DNA from: Betaproteobacteria bacterium
GTDB lineage: Bacteria; Pseudomonadota; Gammaproteobacteria; Burkholderiales; SG8-41
Reading direction: 5' to 3'
Length of the DNA: 12,724 nt
Assembly: GCA_021414185.1 (NCBI GenBank)
Contig: JAIOOZ010000384.1
Location: forward strand, 1 to 12,724
Below the pieces are notes generated by a model. It was not told the DNA's origin. It saw only the letters and a list, made by a program, of their open reading frames with translations, and did no database searches. Positions 6,627-11,873 of this stretch are shown in pieces; position 1 is the first letter of the stretch; each line of letters starts with the position of its first letter. The position numbers and the translations under genes are program-made.

Positions 6627-7610
6627 CTATTCGACCTTGATGCCCGCGGTCTTGATGACTTTTTTCCAGCGCTCGGATTCCACGCGCATGAATTTCGTCA
6701 GTTCTTCGGGCGTGCTGCTGCGCGGCTCTGCGCCCTGACTGGCAAGACGCTGCGCCATTTCCGGCGACGCCAATATCTGCACCACCTGCTTGTTGAGTTT
6801 GACGATGATGTCATGCGGCGTTTTCGCCGGCGCGAACATGCCGTACCAGGTAACGTTTTCGAATCCCGGCACGCCGGCTTCCACCACGGTCGGAATATCC
6901 GGTACCGCAGGGGAGCGTTGCACGCTGCCGACAGCAAGGCCCTTCAGCTTGCCGCTGGCGACCAGCGGGATCACCGACGGCATGCTGTTGAACATCACTT
7001 GCACCTGCCCACCCAGCAAGTCCGTAATCGCAGGACCGGTGCCCTTATACGGCACGTGCACGATATCGATGCCGGTCAGCGCCTTCAACAATTCCATGCC
7101 CATGTGATTCGGCGACCCTATGCCTACCGACGCATAGTTCAACTGACCCGGCCGCGCCTTGGCGAGCGCTACGAGTTCCTTCACGGAATTTGCGGGAACG
7201 GCGGGATGCACCACCAGGATCTGCGGGTTCAAAACCAGCAGGCTCACCGGAGAGAAATCTTTCACCGCGTCGTACGGCAGCTTGCTGTTGAGCGCCGGAT
7301 TGATCGTGAGGCCTGCCGACGTCCCGAACAGCAGCGTGTAGCCATCGGGCACTGCTTTGGCGGCGATATCCGTGCCGATGACGCCGCCCGCGCCGGCACG
7401 GTTATCGATGACTATCTGCTGGCCCCATGCTTCGGTCAGCTTGGCGCCGATGGCACGCGCGACGACGTCCGTCGGACCGCCCGGTGGATAGGTGACTACC
7501 CAGCGGATGGGGCGTATCGGGTACGTTTGCGCCGGTGCGGCACTGGCCATAGTCAGCATTGCCGTCAGCAGGCACGTCGTTGCACATCGCATCAGATTTT
7601 TCCTTTTCAT
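6627..7610 (-). CDS. Bug/TctC-family periplasmic solute receptor (downstream copy of tandem pair)
   Basis: A 327-residue receptor with a Sec signal peptide (MKRKNLMRCATTCLLTAMLT onward, probable cleavage APA-Q), then the Bug architecture: YPIRPIRWVVTYPPGGPTD, the VIDNRAGAGGVIG ligand-loop region, DGYTLLFGT, KARPGQLNYAS, MGMELLKALTGIDIVHVPYK, the LPTV-like VPDIPTVVEAG, and a C-terminal WKKVIKTAGIKVE. The fold is a two-lobed periplasmic binding protein that captures a carboxylate-type ligand, usually through ordered water. I use the start at 7610 because GGAG sits seven bases upstream; an in-frame ATG at 7634 would put eight residues ahead of the signal peptide and lies inside the previous gene. 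The upstream Bug gene stops four bases before this start, so both form one operon. It converges with the dehydratase gene, leaving 21 bases with no clear terminator. The ligand is unknown. Confidence 0.93.
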   Translation of the reverse strand: MKRKNLMRCATTCLLTAMLTMASAAPAQTYPIRPIRWVVTYPPGGPTDVVARAIGAKLTEAWGQQIVIDNRAGAGGVIGTDIAAKAVPDGYTLLFGTSAGLTINPALNSKLPYDAVKDFSPVSLLVLNPQILVVHPAVPANSVKELVALAKARPGQLNYASVGIGSPNHMGMELLKALTGIDIVHVPYKGTGPAITDLLGGQVQVMFNSMPSVIPLVASGKLKGLAVGSVQRSPAVPDIPTVVEAGVPGFENVTWYGMFAPAKTPHDIIVKLNKQVVQILASPEMAQRLASQGAEPRSSTPEELTKFMRVESERWKKVIKTAGIKVE

Positions 7611-7614
7611 CGCG

Positions 7615-8574
7615 TTACTCCAGGCGAATTCCACTCGTGCGTATGACTTTACCCCAGCGCTCGGTTTCGGCGCGCATATAAGCGGTCAGCTCCTGCGGCG
7701 TTGTATTGGTGGGCTCAACGCCATTTTGCGCGAACTGGCGTTCGATTGCCGGCGATACCAGGATTTTCACGAGTTCAGCATGCAAGCGGTTGACGATGGC
7801 CGGAGGCGTGCGCCGCGGCAGGAACACGGCATACCACGTAACTAGATCGTAACCCGGCAGCGTCTCCGACATCGTCGGCGTATCCGGTATCGCAGGCGTG
7901 CGCTTGGGCGCTCCGGTGGCCAGCAGTCGCAGCCGTCCGGCCGTGATGTGCGGCTGGACGGTAGGATAGCTGGTGAACATCAATTGAACCTGTCCGGCAA
8001 TCATATCGGTGAGGGCAGGGGCGGTGCCTTTGTACGGCACATGCAGCATGTCGATGTTGGCCGCCTGCTTCAATAATTCCATGCCGAGATGACCGGTGCC
8101 GCCGGTCTGCACCGACGCATAATTAAGTTGTCCGGGCCGCGCCTTGGCATACGCGATCAGCTCGGTAACCGTCGTCGCCGGCAGTTTCGCGTTGGCCACC
8201 AGCACCTGCGGCGACACCACTACCTGCGTCACGGGTGCGAAGTCGCGCATCGCGTCATACGGTAATTTCGGCGTCAGGAGCGGCAGCGTAACGAGTTGTC
8301 CCGGCGTGCCCAGCAGCAGTGTATAGCCATCGGCGGGCGCGCGCGCGACGATTTCCGTGGCGATTACGCCGCCGCCGCCGGAGCGGTTGTCGACGATGAC
8401 CTGTTGAGCCAGCGCGTCCTGCAATTTCGACGCGAGCGCGCGGCCGACGAGGTCGGTCGGCCCGCCCGGGGTGTAGGGAATGACCATGCGCAGGGGTTTA
8501 GACGGATAATTATCGGCGGCCACGGCCATGCATGGCGCAATGACCATGACGATGAACGATTGCAGTATGCGCAT
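7615..8574 (-). CDS. Bug/TctC-family periplasmic solute receptor (upstream copy of tandem pair)
   Basis: A 319-residue receptor with signal peptide MRILQSFIVMVIAPCMAVAA, then YPSKPLRMVIPYTPGGPTD, VIVDNRSGGGGVIA, DGYTLLLGTPGQ, KARPGQLNYASVQTGG, HVPYKGTAPALTDMIAGQVQ and the terminal WGKVIRTSGIRLE. It is alignable end to end with the next gene and looks roughly half identical by eye, so the pair arose by an old tandem duplication. The binding-loop residues differ (SGGGG against AGAGG; TPGQLV against TSAGLT), suggesting different ligands. The start is well supported: GGAGG (plus-strand 8581-8585) lies six bases upstream of the ATG. The gene diverges from the Kelch gene across 172 bases. No TctA or TctB membrane partner is present, so it may serve a transporter encoded elsewhere or act in sensing (family knowledge plus inference). 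Confidence 0.94.
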   Translation of the reverse strand: MRILQSFIVMVIAPCMAVAADNYPSKPLRMVIPYTPGGPTDLVGRALASKLQDALAQQVIVDNRSGGGGVIATEIVARAPADGYTLLLGTPGQLVTLPLLTPKLPYDAMRDFAPVTQVVVSPQVLVANAKLPATTVTELIAYAKARPGQLNYASVQTGGTGHLGMELLKQAANIDMLHVPYKGTAPALTDMIAGQVQLMFTSYPTVQPHITAGRLRLLATGAPKRTPAIPDTPTMSETLPGYDLVTWYAVFLPRRTPPAIVNRLHAELVKILVSPAIERQFAQNGVEPTNTTPQELTAYMRAETERWGKVIRTSGIRLE

Positions 8575-8580
8575 TTTCCG

Positions 8581-8585
8581 CCTCC
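8581..8585 (-). promoter_or_regulatory. Ribosome binding site GGAGG of the first tandem Bug gene
   Basis: The minus strand reads GGAGG six bases before the ATG at 8574, a perfect consensus core at optimal spacing. It is the strongest translation signal in the window and suggests that the receptor pair is well expressed. Confidence 0.8.
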
Positions 8586-8673
8586 GTGCCCGCCGCTATA
8601 CTGCGGATCGGGAAAACGCCGATGATGCCGTAAAACCCCGCGCAGACCAATAGCAGCGGCGAACCGGCGTAGT

Positions 8674-8679
8674 TATAAT
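8674..8679 (+). promoter_or_regulatory. Candidate -10 box (TATAAT) for the Kelch gene
   Basis: A perfect TATAAT in the 172-base divergent region, 67 bases before the Kelch ATG. No -35 hexamer is recognisable at 16-18 bases upstream and the TG extension is lacking, so this is a candidate only. On the minus strand no convincing promoter for the Bug pair stands out; a TATAGC at plus-strand 8595-8600 is the nearest -10-like site and is probably too close to the gene. Confidence 0.35.
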
Positions 8680-8746
8680 GACGCACAACAAAAGACGCCG
8701 CAAAGGCGCACGATTGTGACGCGTACTGTTCACCGGAGAGGAAACA

Positions 8747-9805
8747 ATGAATAGATCGACTGGTTCGAAATGCTTGTTCCTGGCGGCGTTGGTCCTCGCC
8801 TTGGCGCAAGCAACCGCATACGCGCAGGGCCGCTGGGTCAAGCTGGCGCCGTTTCCCGAACCGGCCGAAGAAGTGCTCGGTGCAGCAGCCGGCGGCAAAC
8901 TCTACGTGTTTGCCGGCCTCGCGCCCGGCTGGAAACCCAAAGGCATGGTCTATGAATACGATCCGGCCACCGACAAGTGGAGCAAGAAAAAGCCTATGGC
9001 GTTGGCCTCCCATCATGTGGCGATCACCGAACTCGGCGGGAAGATCTATGTGTTTGGCGGGTTCGTGTTGCCGGCATCTGGCCCCGCCGCGTGGCAGCCG
9101 ATCGACAATGCGTTCGAGTACGATCCGGCTGCCGACAACTGGAAAGAGCTTGCGCCAATGCCGACTAAGCGTGCCGCGGCAGTAGCCGCAGCGGTCGGCG
9201 GCAAGCTTTACGTGATCGGCGGCGCCACCATGCTGCCGGGCTCCAAGGAAACAGCGATTCATCCTGCGCGCGCGCATCGGTCCGTCGGCACCGTCGAAGA
9301 ATATGATCCTGCGACCAATACATGGCGCGAGCGCAGCATGATGCCCACACCGCGCAATCATCTCGCGATCGGTGCGGTCAACAACAAGATTTACGTGCTG
9401 GGCGGACGCAGTGGCAGTGCGTTTATTTCGGGTGGGGGCAATCGACTTGATCTGGTGGAAGAGTACGACGTGGCGACGGATACCTGGAATTCAGTGCGTG
9501 CACGCATGCCCACCGGTCGCAGCGCGGTCGCTTACGGCGTGCACGGCGGCCGCGTTTACGTCGTCGGCGGCGAGCATCAGGAATACAACCTCTCGACTGC
9601 ATTTCGTGCATTCGAAGGGTTTGATGCGACGAAGAAAGAGTGGTCCGTCCTGCCGCCGATGCCGCTCCAGCGCCACGGCCTCGCGGGCGCGGTCCTCGGC
9701 AACCGTTTCCATGCGATCAGCGGCGACGTGCAATCAGCTGGCACCGGGCTAGAGATGCACACCGACTCTCACGACGCCTACGAATTCGAAAGCACCGCGA
9801 AATAA
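8747..9805 (+). CDS. Exported Kelch-repeat beta-propeller protein
   Basis: A 352-residue secreted protein. Residues 1-26 are a signal peptide (FLAALVLALA, cleavage at AYA-Q). The rest is a Kelch propeller: repeated GGKLYVFGG-type double-glycine strands followed by E-Y-D-P-A-T-D-x-W strands. The repeat tryptophans are W78, W132, W193, W247 and W299. A sixth, weaker repeat (about 308-350, with GNRFHAISGD and AYEFES) lacks its own tryptophan, and W30 near the N terminus (GRWVKLAPFP) probably supplies the closing strand of that blade. It carries no extra catalytic or membrane domain. A GGAG/GAGG site (8735-8741) precedes the ATG at 8747. Bacterial secreted Kelch proteins include sialic-acid mutarotases and galactose-oxidase-like enzymes, but the active-site signs of those are not evident, so binding or scaffolding in the periplasm is all that can be inferred. 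Confidence 0.9.
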   Translation: MNRSTGSKCLFLAALVLALAQATAYAQGRWVKLAPFPEPAEEVLGAAAGGKLYVFAGLAPGWKPKGMVYEYDPATDKWSKKKPMALASHHVAITELGGKIYVFGGFVLPASGPAAWQPIDNAFEYDPAADNWKELAPMPTKRAAAVAAAVGGKLYVIGGATMLPGSKETAIHPARAHRSVGTVEEYDPATNTWRERSMMPTPRNHLAIGAVNNKIYVLGGRSGSAFISGGGNRLDLVEEYDVATDTWNSVRARMPTGRSAVAYGVHGGRVYVVGGEHQEYNLSTAFRAFEGFDATKKEWSVLPPMPLQRHGLAGAVLGNRFHAISGDVQSAGTGLEMHTDSHDAYEFESTAK

Positions 9806-9817
9806 CTGCCGTCTTCC

Positions 9818-9863
9818 GCGCCGCGGTCCTTTGACTGCGGCGCAGCCCCGCCTGGGCGGCGGG
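9818..9863 (+). terminator. Two adjacent GC-rich stem-loops after the Kelch gene
   Basis: GCGCCGCGGTC (9818-9828) pairs with GACTGCGGCGC (9833-9843): 11 base pairs with one G-U wobble, closing a four-base CTTT loop. Directly after it, CCCGCC (9847-9852) pairs with GGCGGG (9858-9863) around a five-base loop. They begin 12 bases after the Kelch stop and lie before the next promoter candidate, which suits transcript termination or 3'-end protection. No U-run follows, so this is not a canonical intrinsic terminator. Confidence 0.45.
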
Positions 9864-9891
9864 TGCCGCCGGTATAAGCCTGCGCCGATAC

Positions 9892-9899
9892 TATAAAAT
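9892..9899 (+). promoter_or_regulatory. Candidate -10 region (TATAAAAT) for the crotonase-Bug unit
   Basis: An isolated AT-rich stretch containing TATAAA (9892-9897) and TAAAAT (9894-9899), 27 bases before the crotonase-gene ATG, in otherwise GC-rich DNA. No -35 match stands out at the right distance; TTGACT at 9831-9836 is too far upstream and lies inside a stem-loop. The transcript would have a leader of about 20 bases. Confidence 0.35.
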
Positions 9900-9925
9900 A
9901 CGCGCTTTACCCAACGGACAAGGTC

Positions 9926-10720
9926 ATGCAAACGAACACGGACAAACTCATTGCGACAAAAGAGAACGGCATCGGCTGGATCATTTTCAACAATCCTGCG
10001 CGCCACAACGCCGTTTCGCTTGAAATGTGGCAGGGGCTGACCAGCACGCTCGAAGCCTATGCCAAAGATCCGGAAGTCCGTGTGATCATCCTGAAAGGCG
10101 CGGGTGAAAAAGCATTTGTCGCCGGCGCCGATATTTCGCAGTTCAAGGAAAAGCGCTCCAGCCCCGAAGCGGTGGAGGAATACAACTCGACCGCCGACCG
10201 CGCGAGCCTGACCCTGCAAACCTGTCCGAAGCCGACGATTGCGATGGTGCGCGGTTTTTGCATAGGCGGCGGCACTGCGCTGGCGGTCGGCTGCGATATG
10301 CGCATCGCATCGGAAGACGCGCGTTTTGGTGTGCCGGCGGGCAAACTCGGGCTCGGTTACCGTTTCACTGGAATCAAGCGGCTGGCCGATGTGGTGGGGC
10401 CCGCATTCACGGCAGAGATATTTTTCACTGCGCGCCAGTTCACTGCCCAGGAAGCGCTGCAGATGAATCTCGTCAACCGCGTGGTGCCGGGAGCCGAACT
10501 GGAGAAATACACTCTCGATTACGCTAACACCATCGCGAACAACGCGCCGCTGACCATCGCGGCCGTCAAACGCAGCATCATCGAGTATTTGCGCAACCCC
10601 GCCGAGCGCGACATGGCGTTGTGCCAGAAAATGGTCGACGACTGCTACACGAGCGAGGACTACAAGGAAGGCCAGACCGCGTTCATGGAAAAGCGCAAAC
10701 CGGTTTTCAAAGGCCGTTAA
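9926..10720 (+). CDS. Enoyl-CoA hydratase/isomerase (crotonase) family protein, atypical active site
   Basis: A 264-residue crotonase-fold protein of standard length. It has the oxyanion-hole segment GEKAFVAGADISQF, the CoA-binding glycine segment MVRGFCIGGGTALAVGCDMRIAS and the C-terminal helices with NAPLTIAAVKR. Crotonase hydratases use two glutamates, in GGGCE and in PE-x-x-L-G. Here both positions are alanine: A118 in GGGTALA and A138 in PAGKLG, 20 residues apart as in the classic enzyme. Standard water addition by that mechanism is therefore doubtful. Other superfamily members (isomerases, decarboxylases, hydrolases) place catalytic residues elsewhere; FTARQF (about residues 169-174) and the conserved LGLGYRFTG region are candidates. 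It is followed after 19 bases by a Bug receptor gene and then by a 3-hydroxyacyl-CoA dehydrogenase, so an acyl-CoA role is likely. The translation signal is weak (AAGG two bases from the ATG). Confidence 0.88.
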   Translation: MQTNTDKLIATKENGIGWIIFNNPARHNAVSLEMWQGLTSTLEAYAKDPEVRVIILKGAGEKAFVAGADISQFKEKRSSPEAVEEYNSTADRASLTLQTCPKPTIAMVRGFCIGGGTALAVGCDMRIASEDARFGVPAGKLGLGYRFTGIKRLADVVGPAFTAEIFFTARQFTAQEALQMNLVNRVVPGAELEKYTLDYANTIANNAPLTIAAVKRSIIEYLRNPAERDMALCQKMVDDCYTSEDYKEGQTAFMEKRKPVFKGR

Positions 10721-10729
10721 AAAAACCGG
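10700..10729 (+). other. Inverted repeat spanning the crotonase stop codon
   Basis: CCGGTTTT (10700-10707) pairs perfectly with AAAACCGG (10722-10729), an eight-pair stem with a 14-base loop that includes the TAA stop at 10718-10720. It ends 10 bases before the downstream Bug ATG. It could modulate translation or transcript processing between the two genes. No U-run follows, so it is not a terminator. Confidence 0.3.
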
Positions 10730-10739
10730 GAAACCTGAA

Positions 10740-11699
10740 ATGTCGATGCGTGGGTTTGCGGCGGCTTTGCTCGCGCTGTCGATGGCGGGGAACGCGCATG
10801 CGCTGTATCCGGACCGTCCGATACGCCTGATTGTCGCGCAGTCGCCCGGCGGCAATGCCGATATTATCGGCCGCGCACTGGCGGAAGGGCTGGGTGAGCG
10901 TCTGGGTCAGACGGTAGTCGTCGACAACCGCGGCGGCGCCAGCGGCATCATCGCCATCGAACTTGTGGTGCGTGCGCCGGCTGATGGACACACTCTGCTG
11001 CTGGTCGCCAGTTCGTTTGGCGTGAATCCCGCGCTCAATCGCAAGCTGCCGTACGATCAGCAACGCGATCTGGCGCCCATTACACTGGTGGCGACCGCGC
11101 CGAACATTCTGGTGGTTGGCCCCGCGCTGCAGATCAAATCGGTGGCGGACCTGATTCAGGTCGCGAAAAGCAAACCCGGGCAGCTCACGTTCGGATCATC
11201 GGGCAATCTGGGTTCGCCGCATCTTGCCGGCGAATTGTTCAAACTGATGACCGGTGTCGACATGGTGCATGTGCCATACAAGGGTGCGGCCGCGTCGCTG
11301 ACCGATCTGATCGCGGGGCGCATCTCGCTGTCATTTGCGAGCCTGCCGAGCGCTGTCGGTCACGTGAAGAGCGGCCGTTTACGTGCGCTGGCGGTCACCA
11401 GCGAAAAGCGATTTTCACTGACCCCCGATTTGCCGACGGTCGCTGAATCGGGGCTGCCGGGATTCGAGACCAGCGCGTGGCAGGGTTTGCTCGCACCGGC
11501 GAAAACATCGCGCGCCATCGTCAACCGCATCAACGCGGAGTCGGCCAGCAGCGTCAATTCGCCGGCCATGCGCAATCTGCTGGCCGCCAACGGCGCCGAG
11601 GGGGTGGGCAATTCTCCGGAGGCATTTTCAGCATTTGTGCAGGCGCAAATTGCCAAATGGACCAAGGTGGTACGGGCGGCCGGGATACAGGCGGAGTGA
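10740..11699 (+). CDS. Bug/TctC-family periplasmic solute receptor
   Basis: A 319-residue receptor. The signal peptide is MSMRGFAAALLALSMAGNAH with probable cleavage at AHA-L, followed by YPDRPIRLIVAQSPGGNADI, VVVDNRGGASGIIA, DGHTLLLVASS, the KLPYD block (KLPYDQQRDLAPI), KSKPGQLTFGSSGNLGSPH, MVHVPYKGAAASLTDLIAGR, LPTVAESGLPGFE and the C-terminal WTKVVRAAGIQAE. The first-lobe motif PGGNADI differs from the PGGPTD of the tandem pair, a sign of a different ligand. ATG 10740 is used; ATG 10746 is an alternative that removes two residues. No strong Shine-Dalgarno is seen, so expression may depend on coupling to the crotonase gene 19 bases upstream. Co-transcription with an acyl-CoA enzyme hints at an organic-acid ligand (inference). 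Confidence 0.93.
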   Translation: MSMRGFAAALLALSMAGNAHALYPDRPIRLIVAQSPGGNADIIGRALAEGLGERLGQTVVVDNRGGASGIIAIELVVRAPADGHTLLLVASSFGVNPALNRKLPYDQQRDLAPITLVATAPNILVVGPALQIKSVADLIQVAKSKPGQLTFGSSGNLGSPHLAGELFKLMTGVDMVHVPYKGAAASLTDLIAGRISLSFASLPSAVGHVKSGRLRALAVTSEKRFSLTPDLPTVAESGLPGFETSAWQGLLAPAKTSRAIVNRINAESASSVNSPAMRNLLAANGAEGVGNSPEAFSAFVQAQIAKWTKVVRAAGIQAE

Positions 11700-11730
11700 G
11701 GCTGTCGCGGGCCGATGGCCGGCGTGGTTC

Positions 11731-11739
11731 TGGTATAAT
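11731..11739 (+). promoter_or_regulatory. Extended -10 promoter candidate (TGGTATAAT)
   Basis: A perfect TGnTATAAT extended -10 element, located 32 bases after the Bug stop codon. No -35 match lies 16-18 bases upstream, which extended -10 promoters can tolerate. The start would be near 11746, giving the dehydrogenase an mRNA leader of about 115 bases. This is the best promoter match in the window. Confidence 0.55.
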
Positions 11740-11798
11740 TTCGACCACAGACGGAGCCTTCAAAGTCCGCATTCTCCAGCGCAATCCCGCTTGTTTGC

Positions 11799-11873
11799 AT
11801 GGCAATGCCGGCAACGGCCGGTTTGCAGCGCTTCGATTACGAACTACCCGACAAAGGACGACATGAAGTTTGA
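11799..11873 (+). CDS. Possible leader peptide (uORF) overlapping the dehydrogenase start
   Basis: A 24-residue reading frame in the leader: MAMPATAGLQRFDYELPDKG, then RHEV and TGA. It is out of frame with the dehydrogenase and overlaps its first 11 bases. There is no clear Shine-Dalgarno. The F-D-Y-E-L-P run recalls the N terminus of QueA, but nothing else supports homology. It could be a coupling or leader peptide, or chance. Confidence 0.15.
   Translation: MAMPATAGLQRFDYELPDKGRHEV

Noticed and set aside
7608..7634. In-frame ATG at 7634 as the start of the downstream tandem Bug gene
   Set aside because: It would add eight non-signal-like residues inside the previous gene; ATG 7610 has GGAG seven bases upstream and begins a proper signal peptide.
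9749..10855. Long minus-strand open frame (368 codons)
   Set aside because: It is antisense to the crotonase gene, spans two unrelated genes, and has no family signature or start signal.
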